Shown here: piece after piece, positions 1 to 8,924 of the stretch | How positions within the stretch are numbered: position 1 is the stretch's first letter | Layout of the letters: each line of letters starts with the position of its first letter | NCBI GenBank assembly: GCA_014885115.2 | Contig: WKLE02002413.1 | Location: forward strand, 1-21,917 | Source: Asterionellopsis glacialis | Lineage: Eukaryota; Bacillariophyta; Plagiogrammaphyceae; Rhaphoneidales; Asterionellopsidaceae | Direction of reading: 5' to 3' | DNA: 21,917 bases | Notes under the pieces: model-generated | Told to the model about the DNA's origin: nothing | The model's database searches: none | The model's input: the letters and a program-made list of their open reading frames with translations, nothing else | Made by a program: the position numbers and the translations under genes

Positions 1-1159
1 GAATTCCTTTCCTCTAGACTTCCAAAAAGGAAGTCAAGGAATAAGGAATATGCAACTGAGAGCCATTGGCTTTGACTCATCCAATGATGTAGATGTTGTT
101 TTTGAAACCTTTTTTTTAGAGTTGTGCATATAAGGATTTGGTGCTGATGGTACCAAACTGCTGGAGACAAATGATGACAAAGACTCTGACACACTGGTTT
201 TATTTGTTGTCCAAGAGGTAGATGACATCCCCAAACCAACACCATACCCTCTTTTTTTGACTGGTGGGACCTCTGAATGGGAGACAGTGCTAGCTGCCAG
301 TCAGGTGCCAAACCAGCAAGACAAGACTTAAGACACATACAAGACACATAAAATGAGGCAGCAACTTCAATTACCAACTGCAGAGTAACTATAGTGGGTT
401 CTGTTGGTTTTTTGGCCCATACAGTTTTTACTTACGTTCTCTTCCCCTCACAGGCAATTTCTTCTATGACTAGGACCTCTAGAGTGCCTCGGCAGACCGT
501 GGAGATTTTAGTGGAACTAGATCCAAAACATACTTGTTTTGGACCATACCTGTAGCTTAACAGCATTAAACACACCTAAAAAATTAGATTAGATTAGATT
601 TGGTTTCTGTTTGTGGAAAAGTGAATGCAAGGTTTCCCTTCTGTCCTTCAACCAGGAGGTTCCAGCATGATCGACAGCAAGATCCTGGTAGTCTAATCAT
701 GTAGGAACTACGTTGGTACCGACACATTACTAGTAGGACTAGACAATGCTGCAAAAAGAATTTTTTTTTGCCTAAAGGAAACATCTGTCTTACATACATC
801 ATATTGTATTTGATAATGTACCAGGATTAATGTCAACATTATTGATTCATGATACGTAGCATCACTGCAGCATGCAGTTTTTTGGACATGTGTGTCATAT
901 CCAATGAATGTATTAAGAATGAATATAATGTTATATGATATATTTGTCCTATATTATGTGCAAGGAAAACACATATTCTAGAAACTGATGCCAACGGCAC
1001 GCTTGGAATAATTTCTTGTCCAACGGTGGGAGAGACAATTTTTCTAAATTCTGGAATTGATGTTTCGCCTAATTTGAGCCTGCTCATGCTTTCCTGTAAT
1101 TTTAGGACGTAAGCAACATAACACAAATACCTGCATCGCAAGAGTAAAAGAACAACACC
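1..1159. other. Intergenic, no supported gene
   Basis: I find no convincing gene here. Short open frames on the minus strand (34-234, 584-802, 839-1213) have no recognisable domain, and the last overlaps the start of the next gene. The stretch is AT-rich and holds a short TTAGA tandem repeat at 584-601 and several copies of the TACCTGTA / GTAGGAC-type words that recur in the window's other intergenic DNA (for example near 548 and 731). The last ~100 bases are the presumed promoter and 5' UTR of the PDZ gene at 1160. A distant exon of a gene lying off the left edge cannot be excluded. Confidence 0.6.
584..601. repeat. Short TTAGA tandem repeat
   Basis: Three perfect tandem copies of TTAGA followed by TTT. 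It is too short and too internal to be telomeric; it is a simple-sequence tract in intergenic DNA. Confidence 0.7.
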
Positions 1160-3245
1160 ATGTCGGACCCTTTCGCTGCTTTCAGCCAGGATCTGCAGGC
1201 TGCAATGCCGCAAAAACCACCTTCAACACATGAAAATGTCTTCGCTCCTGTTGCTCCTGCACAAGAAGCGACGCAAAACGACGCATTGCAGCAACCAGTT
1301 GCTACGAATGCACCTTCTCAAGCGATGGTGAATTCAGAAAATCAATCCAACCCTTACGCTCTCCAGCAGCAGCCTGTAATGAGTCCTCCCGTGGCAGCTC
1401 AAATGAATTCCTTTGATGCTACAGGAGCATATCAGCAACCTTCTGTAGTGCCACCAGTCGACCCCTGGGCAGCCACTGCAAATCCCGTACCTCCGCAACA
1501 GCCACCCATTCAGCCTTCTGTCGCTTCCCCCCCTAGCCGACCTGTTGCCGACCCTTGGGCTGCTGCTCCAGTTTCTCCTGCAGCTAATCAGCCTACTGCT
1601 GCGCCTCCCGCGATGGTACCTCCTACATCACCAGTGAGCGACCCCTGGAGCGGAGCTCCTCCTTCGTCACCTCCCCAGGGGCAATTAGGTGTTCTTCCGT
1701 CGAGCCCAACCACCAACAGCAATTGGAATGTTGCTCCTACTTCTCCACCTCCTCCTACTTCTCCGCCTCCTCCAGCTCCTCCAGCCTATCCATCCAGCCC
1801 ACCTGTCGCAGATCCTTGGGCTGCTGCTCCGGTTTCTCCTGCATTTCAGCAGCCACCATCTGTACCTCCTTCAAGCCCACCACCAGCCGACCCTTGGGGA
1901 GCTGCTCCCATTTCACCTGCTGCACAGCAGCTATCGCCTGTCCCTGCAGCTGGGAATTATGCCCAGACTCCGGCTTCACCACCCCAACAACCTGTGGCGT
2001 ACGATGACCCATTTGGTGTATTTGGTGGTGCAGCTCCTGTGTCACCTCCTCAACCAGCCGTGGTACCACCCCAAACTCAAGTTGCTCCCACCTCGCCGAT
2101 GCCATCGGCAGACGATGCGATGTGGGCAGAAATGGGATTTAGTGCACCAGCCCCAGTCGCTGCGCCAACACAAGATACAGCTGCCCCGGCACCAGGTGGA
2201 GATTACTACGATGTGAAGATTTACAATCCCGCACTTGGTGTTCTTTTCTTCCGTCCTCAACAGCTAAAGGAGACCCTCTTTTTGAACACAGAACCTGGTG
2301 TGGTTGAAAGCTTGGGGAGCCGTCCTGTTGTTGCTCATATTCTCGAAGGATCTGACGCCAAACGTGCAGGCATTGAACTCGGCCATGTTGTTCACAAGGT
2401 GAATGGTGTAGAAGCTACCGATCCTGAACAGGCAGCGCGTCTCATCCGAGAGGGCCCACGCCCCCTTCCATTGGTCTTTTACATCCCCAAAACGAATGGT
2501 TTGGTGGTGAGTGAAAATGAACACTTAGTCAAGTACGACTCGAAAGAATTCGATGCCCCAGCCACTGTGGCAGAGTGGAAGCCTAAATACGTAGTAATCG
2601 GAGGACCGATTTCTTTGCCTTATCTTATCAACATGTATAGGTCAAAGGTGAGAGCATTGTATTGACTTGAAATATTTGTGAATTTTGCACTGAATTGAAA
2701 TCTAAGCATTTACAATTGAATTTCTTCTGTCTTTCTCTCTCCAGTCTGAATATGACACTGCAGTCCTTGAGACGCAATTAGGACACCCTGTTTCTGTTAA
2801 AGTGAAGCAATTTTCTCTTTTCGGAGCACGTCTCATCTGTGGCTATTCCGCCAACAACGACGACGACAAGGGAGTTCATCATGTAAAGTATAAGAACCTA
2901 ACAAAAGCTATGCGTTACATCGTTATCCTCCCTGCCAAGGGCAAGCCAATTAAGATTTCTGCCTTTAGTATGGAGGAACTCCAGCCCGTCCACGACGGAG
3001 CTCAAAGAGTCATCGACAAATATGGCCATATTTCTCAACGTATCGTTACCGGAGGTAATGGTGCGCAAGCTCCAGAACCGAAAATGTTTGAGTATCCAGA
3101 TGAAGCCCCCAAGCAAAAGAGCCGACAAAATTATGCAAGTCAAGAACAGAGTCAAGTAAATCAGTATAACAACCAGCAGAATGTTGCACACCAATATGCT
3201 GCTCAGCAGAATGGTGGACAGCTCATGTCAGTAGGAAGCTATTAA
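1160..3245 (+). CDS. Pro-rich PDZ protein with seven DPF/DPW motifs
   Basis: Two exons, 1160-2647 and 2745-3245, joined across a 97-bp phase-0 intron (donor gtgaga, acceptor tctctccag), give 662 residues. Residues 1-345 are low-complexity Pro/Ala/Gln/Ser with DPF or DPW at about residues 3, 101, 131, 161, 218, 244 and 283. Residues 348-442 form a PDZ-like domain: a strand starting YYDVKIYN, then SDAKRAGIELGHVVHKVNG (the usual 'agl..GD.i..vNG' segment) and the final strand LPLVFYIP. Residues 443-600 are a conserved-looking globular region I cannot assign, followed by a Gln/Asn-rich tail. DPF/DPW motifs are known alpha-adaptin-ear ligands in endocytic accessory proteins such as epsins and Eps15, so a role as a clathrin/AP-2 linked scaffold is possible. 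That is inference: no ENTH, ANTH, EH or clathrin-box domain is visible. The ATG opens directly on a DPF and is a sound start. The gene model is firm; the function is not. Confidence 0.88.
1550..1930 (+). repeat. Internal DPWxAAPxSPA coding repeats
   Basis: Three near-identical 42-base units lie at 1550-1591, 1811-1852 and 1889-1930. Each encodes DPW-(A/G)-AAP-(V/I)-SPA followed by a Gln/Ala-rich end. Similarity extends to synonymous positions, especially between the first two units, which suggests internal duplication. Two looser DPW units at 1460 and 1640 flank or separate them. Confidence 0.8.
2648..2744 (+). other. Intron of the PDZ gene
   Basis: A 97-base GT-AG intron with donor gtgagag, a pyrimidine-rich tract (tttcttctgtctttctctct) and acceptor ccag. 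Translation without splicing meets an in-frame stop 18 bases into the intron; splicing restores one continuous 662-residue frame. Confidence 0.88.
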
Positions 3246-3524
3246 ATAATGTGTTCCTTGTTTCATTTTTTGTTTTGAGAGCACAGATGGAGATAGCTTA
3301 CCTACCCCGGATGAATTAGTAAATATTATATGTATAAATGTCAATTATTTTTAAACATGGTACTGCAGAATGTTTCAACTGTCATTGTGAAAGCTGATTG
3401 CTAATAGCGCCTACATCATTCAAACTTTCATCAAGAGCGTATGAAAATGATGCAAGATTCGTATTGGAATTTGAAAATGAGATTACTTCTCTATGGAAAA
3501 TTTGCTTTCTTTTTAGTTTCCCAT

Positions 3525-4610
3525 TCAGGCATCCATTAAACGTGGGATGCACACTAGAAATACTGTTTGGTAACACGATTGGAATATGCGGGGCATAATT
3601 CCTGTATACAAACCTTTCACCCCACGTCTTTCGACAATATCCTTCATAGTTTCCAATAATGTATCATGATGCTGATCATCACTATTGATATTTGCGGAGG
3701 TCTGATGATGCTTGGAAGACGTTGCAAAGTTTTTTGATTGAGATTCAATTCTTGCAACCTCAAAGGGTGTATTCCAACAACTGAATGCACCACCCAAGGT
3801 ACCTGCTATGATTTCTCCAGGTACACCTGCAATGCTGATTCTTGGTCGAACTAATTCTGTAAATCCCTGTCGAGATGCCCAGTTCGTGGCTTGTCGTGCT
3901 GCCACGGCAGGTGCACCACGGTATATCCCTCGCAATCCTTCCCGTGATAAAATGTCTTTTGCAGCATCCACGACTGACCCACCATTGGATGTTGTAGCTG
4001 TGACCAAGTAGGATGTAGGTGCCATAACGATGGCTTGTGCTGCACCTCCTCCTGCACCCGCCACGAACCCTACGATCGCTGGAGGAATAGGGATTGGTGA
4101 CGTTACTGTTAATGTCTTGCGTATCATTTCCTTGGCAGCAAGTAAAACAGCACCCGAAAAAAAACCTTCTACCATTCGTGCGGAACATCCTGACCATAAT
4201 CCCTGTATACCACGTTGATGCAGAATCTGGGAAAGGACATCCATAGTACTTGCTGGAATTTCATTACACCTAGTTGCACGAATATTTTCAAGAACGACAG
4301 ATGACTTCCATACTTCAAATGGTAATCCCCCACTTAAATCGGCAAGACATTTGAGTGCAGAACCTCGAGCAAAATTTTGAATGATTCCGGGTGAAGATGA
4401 TGCTGACATACAGGTAGTACATGGAGTTCCTGGCAATTTGAAAGCCACACCATTGCAGATTCGAGGTTGTTTTCTTGAATGTGACGATGCCACCGACGAC
4501 CAAGAAGAAGCTGATGGCGACGATGAAGTAGAGGACGATGTTGGCGTTGCAAATAAAAGTATAAGTAAGAACAACCGTAGTTGTTGAATCACCACAACCA
4601 CCATCATCAT
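3525..4610 (-). CDS. Mitochondrial carrier family (SLC25-like) protein
   Basis: A 361-residue membrane transporter of the three-repeat mitochondrial carrier family. Repeat 1 has the signature PFEVWK (97-102, PxExxK) and RGIQGLWSG; repeat 2 has REGLRGIYRG; repeat 3 has PFEVAR (282-287, PxExxR) and RRGVKGLYTG. The second signature is degenerate: PTSYLV at 198-203 lacks the acidic and basic residues. The segment RQATNWASRQG in repeat 2 reminds me of Yhm2/citrate-oxoglutarate-type carriers, but that is only a weak recollection and the substrate is unknown. The N-terminus is unusual: a hydrophobic stretch (residues 2-22, Val/Leu-rich) and then ~25 mostly Ser/Thr residues, resembling a signal peptide or extra leader. 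Classical carriers lack one, so plastid-envelope or other non-mitochondrial placement is possible. The start is the first of three consecutive ATGs. It is divergent from the cyclophilin, 406 bp away. Confidence 0.88.
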   Translation of the reverse strand: MMMVVVVIQQLRLFLLILLFATPTSSSTSSSPSASSWSSVASSHSRKQPRICNGVAFKLPGTPCTTCMSASSSPGIIQNFARGSALKCLADLSGGLPFEVWKSSVVLENIRATRCNEIPASTMDVLSQILHQRGIQGLWSGCSARMVEGFFSGAVLLAAKEMIRKTLTVTSPIPIPPAIVGFVAGAGGGAAQAIVMAPTSYLVTATTSNGGSVVDAAKDILSREGLRGIYRGAPAVAARQATNWASRQGFTELVRPRISIAGVPGEIIAGTLGGAFSCWNTPFEVARIESQSKNFATSSKHHQTSANINSDDQHHDTLLETMKDIVERRGVKGLYTGIMPRIFQSCYQTVFLVCIPRLMDA

Positions 4611-5016
4611 GGTGGAAGGTGGTAAAATCGTGGTTTGGTTTCCATCACAGGTGTCAGATGATGTGAAAAAAAATGTTATTTGACTCCTGATAAGACGTCA
4701 CAATTTTTCTCCCATTCATATTAACCAGAGTGCGCGTTTGGGAGTGTATTATGTTGAAGATATCTATCCCATGTCATCTCTTGAGATAAGGTTTTCCTAC
4801 GTTATGATTGGCTGAAAAATGTAAATTTTCTCAAAAGGGTGTCAGATAATGATATCTGACTCCGCCCGATGTGCCAAAATCAGATCTTTCAAAAGTTGTG
4901 CAACGGAACTCACATTAGGACTGCATACACACACACGAAAGTTACACAACGTTGTTGACATTAACCAGTTGATATTAGACAGGGCATTCTCTCAACTAGA
5001 CTTGATTTTGGCTACC
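4611..5016. promoter_or_regulatory. Shared divergent promoter region
   Basis: This 406-bp spacer separates two head-to-head genes, the carrier (minus) and the cyclophilin (plus), so both promoters must fit here. It contains two near-identical 14-mers, GGTGTCAGATGATG at 4650-4663 and GGTGTCAGATAATG at 4838-4851. The second overlaps an 8-bp inverted repeat, GTCAGATA / TATCTGAC, at 4841-4860. ACGTCA at 4695-4700 matches the core of the CO2/cAMP-responsive elements described in diatom promoters, but a six-base match is weak evidence. Confidence 0.5.
4841..4860. repeat. 8-bp inverted repeat in divergent promoter
   Basis: Arms GTCAGATA (4841-4848) and TATCTGAC (4853-4860) are separated by four bases. 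This could be a dimeric transcription-factor site. The left arm is part of a 14-base word found again at 4650-4663 with one mismatch. Confidence 0.45.
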
Positions 5017-5914
5017 ATGAAGCTCTCTTTATCTCTTGCTCTTTCCTTGGCTGTTGTATTCCGTACAAGCAATGCCTTTGCACCAACTGCGTTCACGACT
5101 CGTAGTAGCACTAGCACTCAAAGTCGTCATCCTCCTTCCTTTGTTGGTGGCAACAAACAAAATCAACGTACGGATTCAACTGATCTCCATATGATTGGTG
5201 GCATGATTCAAGGATTATTTGGTAAAAAGGATGCTGATATCACAGAAACCGTATATTTTGATATCTCCATCGGTGGTGCACCTGCTGGACGTATTGAAAT
5301 GGGTTTGTACGGTGATGTTGTACCCAAAACTGTTGAAAACTTTAAACAATTATGTACCGGTGAACCTGGATTTGGATACAAGGGATCTAAATTTCATCGT
5401 ATTATCCCCGAATTTATGTGTCAAGGTGGTGACTTTACTGTTGGTAATGGTACTGGTACGTTTTACATTAATTTTTGTTTCTTTGAGCTTTTGCATCACT
5501 GTATACATATATCAGACTTGTGACGGTTTGACAAAAAAGATGATTTGCAGCAATCACTTCTTACCAAAAACATATTCTTTGTGATTTCCTTTGTAATACA
5601 CGATTCTCACCGTATTCATATATGTTATCCATACAGGTGGCAAATCAATTTATCCTGGTGGAAAGTTTGATGACGAAAACTTTGAGTTGGTTCATAATGG
5701 TCCAGGAACCTTAAGCATGGCAAATGCTGGTCCTAATACAAATGGATCACAATTCTTTATTTGCACGGCTGATACTCCATGGTTGAATGGTAAGCATACA
5801 GTCTTTGGTAAAGTTACAGATGGTATGCCCGTTGTTCGTGCCATGGAACGTACAGGGCAACCTAATGGACAACCACGTGAGAGTATTGAAATTACCGATT
5901 GCGGTAAGCTTTAG
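5017..5914 (+). CDS. Plastid-targeted cyclophilin (peptidyl-prolyl isomerase)
   Basis: Exons 5017-5455 and 5637-5914, joined over a 181-bp intron, give 238 residues. Residues 1-20 are a signal peptide ending SNA, followed by FAPTAF. This is the bipartite 'ASAFAP' presequence that sends proteins into diatom plastids; a transit-peptide-like Ser/Thr/Arg region runs to about residue 70. The cyclophilin domain spans about 75-238 and keeps all catalytic landmarks: R128, F133, M134 and Q136 in [16 protein letters not shown]187 in GSQFFICT, then W195 and H200 (human CypA R55, F60, M61, Q63, F113, W121, H126). It should therefore catalyse cis-trans isomerisation of X-Pro bonds and probably bind cyclosporin A. 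The open frame extends upstream to 4849, but the ATG at 5017 places the signal peptide at the N-terminus. Whether it works in stroma or thylakoid lumen cannot be told. Confidence 0.93.
5456..5636 (+). other. Intron of the cyclophilin gene
   Basis: A 181-base phase-1 intron with donor gtacgttt and acceptor atacag. Splicing joins ...GNGTG to [10 protein letters not shown], reproducing the universal cyclophilin GTGGKSIY segment, so both boundaries are certain at the protein level. Confidence 0.93.
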
Positions 5915-6817
5915 AAAACTAATATAATAACAAATAAGCGATATATGCACACACACATGTAGGTCAGTGCTGTGTTTCAGTACTTGTCCTCTATTTGTGC
6001 ACCTTAGAAAACGAGATTGTTCAGATGATGTTGCCCAAAAGTGAAGGTTCTGTAAAGAACACAATTTTGTTTAGAATCACGTTGGCAGGATTACTGAAAG
6101 CACACCACTGAGGCGGAGAAATGTGATTTGAGGATTATTACACACAAATCGCAGTGGCGGCACCGTCGCAAGTCAAGAGTAAAATCATTTCCAAACGAAC
6201 TCACACTCTTATCCTTGTATGATCGATTGCTGTATCATTGACTTTTTGAAAGAAAGTTCAGACCTTTATAGTTGCTATTCGACCGCACAAAATATACGTT
6301 GTCGAACTTTCTGGGAACTGCGCATATAATGTTGATTTTCTTCCTGTGCTGATGCTTCAAGAGACATGTACAGTACCTCTCTACTATGGGCCTGCAATCA
6401 AAGACAGCTCTATAACAATAACGACCTCCATGTGCGTCTCTGTCTTTGTGAAATCTTCCGACTTCTTGCCTTCTCTTTATTCACTCTTTGCACGTCTTAG
6501 CCGTTATAGATGGTATGTTTGTGTGTGTATTTTCTCAGTTCAAACCTAGTTGTACAATCTTTTCTTTGCTCGTTTTTTCGAAGTGATATTCTGTAACAGG
6601 CGAGAATAGAAAAATAGAAATAGATTCCAATACAAGATTTTTCTCGCATTTAGGACTACGAGAAAAATACATTATGCGTCGTCGCTCCAGTACAGTGTGA
6701 CTATACATTCAACCATAAAAGCTCAAAATTGTCTAATGTGTTTATCTATCATGTCTCGCTCTTCCCCTTCACACACACACCAATTCTGTTTAGTAATTAA
6801 ATTTCGTTCAATTTCTT
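5915..6817. other. Convergent intergenic region
   Basis: 903 bases lie between the 3' ends of the cyclophilin (plus) and the G-patch gene (minus) and should hold both 3' UTRs. A 67-residue plus-strand frame at 6346-6549 has no recognisable features. Short CA tracts occur at 5948-5957 and 6771-6781. I see no RNA gene or mobile element. Confidence 0.6.
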
Positions 6818-7618
6818 TCAAACATCATTTTTGGATTTAGATTTCTTCTTCTTTTTCTTCTTCTTTTTCTTCTTCTTTTTGTCTTTGTCCTTTTTAGCTG
6901 ATGCTTTCTTATTTTGGTCATCAACTTTTTGTTCAGTAGAAATTGTTGAAGAAGACGATGAAGACGATTGTATTGCTTCTTCATCATTGTTATCATTTTG
7001 GGATGAAATAATCTTCTTATTTTGTTCTTTTTCTTTTTTGGATAAAATCGTTTTAGCCATTCCTTGTCCATTCCATTCCATTTTAGATTTGGCATCTAAT
7101 TCTTCCTTTTCACTCAATGATGATTCTGTCCTTGCCCATTTACCTGTAGCACGCCGTTGTGCTCTCATACCAAATCTTGCACCACCGGTAGCTTCAAATA
7201 GTTCTTCATCCGTATAATGTCGCTTTTTACTAGAAGGTTCTGATTCCTTTTTTCTCTTTTTCTTATCCTTCTTTTTTTTCTTTTTTGTTTTCTTAGCATC
7301 ATCATCATCCTTCTCTTTTTTTTTCGATGACAATTTGGCTAATGTATTGGCTACATTATCAGCCCACCATTGTGGTTGTCCATGTTGACTCACTTCAGGA
7401 TTTACATGTCCTAATCCAACATTATCTTGACGTTTCTTCACCGATATATGTGTGGATCGTCCTTGTCGATTTTTACCTAATCCAGTTCCTTCCGTCCAAC
7501 CTAATTTTTTCAATTGACGTTGTGCAAAGTCTGATGTAGGTGCAGCTGCAGATTCATTTAGTGATGAACCTAATTTTGCACGTAATTTAGAGGTTGCCAA
7601 AGATGCTGCATAAGCCAT
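6818..7618 (-). CDS. G-patch protein, GPATCH4-like
   Basis: A 266-residue nuclear/nucleolar-type protein. The G-patch domain is at about residues 29-72: LKKLGWTEGTGLGKNRQG with the spaced glycines, ending DNVGLGH. It is followed by QPQWWADNV (82-90), matching the WW(D/N)..FN segment that follows the G-patch in animal GPATCH4. A further match is YTDEELFEATGGARFGMRAQ (135-154), equivalent to the GPATCH4 '[20 protein letters not shown]' region. The rest is Lys-rich: about 100-133 and a C-terminal poly-Lys tail, typical of nucleolar proteins. G-patch proteins generally activate DEAH helicases, and GPATCH4 is linked to DHX15 and ribosome biogenesis; that role here is by homology. The ATG is immediately upstream of the conserved region. 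The opposite strand shows a meaningless poly-Phe frame. Confidence 0.88.
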   Translation of the reverse strand: MAYAASLATSKLRAKLGSSLNESAAAPTSDFAQRQLKKLGWTEGTGLGKNRQGRSTHISVKKRQDNVGLGHVNPEVSQHGQPQWWADNVANTLAKLSSKKKEKDDDDAKKTKKKKKKDKKKRKKESEPSSKKRHYTDEELFEATGGARFGMRAQRRATGKWARTESSLSEKEELDAKSKMEWNGQGMAKTILSKKEKEQNKKIISSQNDNNDEEAIQSSSSSSSTISTEQKVDDQNKKASAKKDKDKKKKKKKKKKKKKSKSKNDV

Positions 7619-8205
7619 TCTTATTATATAATATAAAAATAACTTTTTTCTGTTACTCCTTTTTTGTTTTTTGTCGACTGTGTGCAGCCAAAGGAAACTA
7701 TAGATTTTGATTCAATAGATACTCTCTGTATATCCAGAAGCCCAAACGCGACGAAGAAGATGTTAAGAATAGAAGAAACCGTGGTGTGAGGGTTGATGGA
7801 TGCAGGGTGTACCAAGTTCGTGTCGTTTCCTTGTCCTGTGAGTGGTCTTTGTGTGGGTGTTTTGTAATGTTCTTTCGGAGGTCAGTCTCTTGACTCGTTC
7901 ATCAGAGAGTTTTTGCATTCTCGTCTTTCGCGGAGCGGTTTTTCTCCTTTTTTTTTCGGATGGCTCCCGAGCGATCGCCGCGCGCGTCTCCACGACGAGA
8001 GTCAGCCTTGACCGTTGTGAAGCGATGTATGTACAGTGTAAATAATGGTTTTGTAAATAATAAAATCAGTATCCGCCAATCTTTTGAAAAAGACATTGAT
8101 TCTGCTGTCCTGGGCCGCGAACCTTGAACTGGTACAGTACTTTACCTGTAGTTTTTAGTCGCGATAATGATGAATAGTGAAAAAAATTGGATATTAGCCC
8201 AACCC

Positions 8206-8523
8206 CTACCAGGTAGTAAGAGTCAGTAGCTCCGAGTATCCATCGAGTGCGTAGAAGAGTTGGAAAAGAAAAATGTCTTTTTTCTAGGTCCAATGCTCAT
8301 TGTGCACGACTCAAACCAAAAGGCTCTCTGGAGCTCTAGAAATAACCATAGGTAGGACAAGTAAACAACCAGTATTATACCAGATACGTACCAGGTACCT
8401 GGTAGATCTTAAGTTAAACCCCCAGGTAGCTAGGTACTATTCCTACCTGTACCAGGTACAGGTACTGTCCTACAGCTTACAGTAGTAGTACCAGGTACCA
8501 TTTTTAGTGTGCCTTTCGAAAGG
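8206..8523. repeat. Cluster of TACCAGGTA-type palindromes
   Basis: The 11-mer GTACCAGGTAC occurs three times exactly (8388-8398, 8449-8459, 8488-8498), with the related CTACCAGGTAG at 8206-8216; each is itself a palindrome around a central A. Two lie inside longer perfect palindromes: TACCAGGTACCTGGTA at 8389-8404 (16 bp), and 8444-8464 with 10-base arms TACCTGTACC and GGTACAGGTA around one A. A further perfect palindrome, CCTTTCGAAAGG, lies at 8512-8523. The function is unknown; they could be protein-binding sites or remnants of a repeat family. Confidence 0.75.
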
Positions 8524-8732
8524 TACGAGTAGATTTCAGCTACATAGGACAATATGAACCCTGATAGTCCGACCTGGACATGGATGGACTAACTACAGTA
8601 CGGTATGACAAACCACAAAGAACAAAAAGATCAAAAAAGAACACCGAAAAAGACGTTCATGTCCAATGTCACTGAGATGTCAGCTCATGTCACATGTCAC
8701 ATGCCAAAATTATGGCAGTGAATCGATGACCA

Positions 8733-8750
8733 AGTCTCTAGCTAGAGACT
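8733..8750. repeat. 18-bp perfect palindrome
   Basis: AGTCTCTAGCTAGAGACT is identical to its own reverse complement. It lies 210 bases to the right of the TACCAGGTA cluster, about 175 bases downstream of the stop of the minus-strand TPR gene. No function is assigned. Confidence 0.75.
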
Positions 8751-8924
8751 CAAGACTCAAGAGACAACCAAAAGTGAAACAGGAGACATCGACAGAGAAG
8801 CCCATCATCGCAGCAAAATAATACACGATGCAGAGGACCGGCACAGCCACAAAAAAAGATTTCTTTTCAGTTTAATGTTACATATAATATAATTTAATGC
8901 ATGCTTCAATATAGTTTTTTCATT

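Larger units (their letters stand above)
7619..8924. other. Intergenic region rich in short palindromes
   Basis: 1.3 kb between two minus-strand genes. The right part of 7619-8050, with a GC-richer patch near 7925-8010, is presumably the promoter and 5' UTR of the G-patch gene. From about 8200 the sequence is dense in TACC/GGTA words and perfect palindromes (listed separately), with five ATGTC words at 8659-8698. Open frames on both strands (7763-7993, 7842-8045, 7902-8096, 8066-8293, 8300-8485) overlap one another and look random. Confidence 0.6.

Noticed and set aside
34..234. Minus-strand Ser/Thr-rich frame of 66 residues
   Set aside because: It opens with TTG, has no domain and low complexity only, and shows no splice or neighbour support.
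584..601. Possible telomeric repeat (TTAGA units)
   Set aside because: Only three units, an unusual sequence, and internal to the contig.
839..1213. Minus-strand frame of 124 residues
   Set aside because: It overlaps the start of the well-supported PDZ gene on the other strand and has no recognisable motif.
1689..2216. Alternative-frame proteins (Leu/His-rich, Ser/Cys-rich) inside the PDZ gene
   Set aside because: They are shadows of the repetitive Pro-rich coding sequence in other frames.
6831..7217. Plus-strand poly-Phe 'membrane' protein
   Set aside because: It is the antisense of the poly-Lys tail of the G-patch protein.
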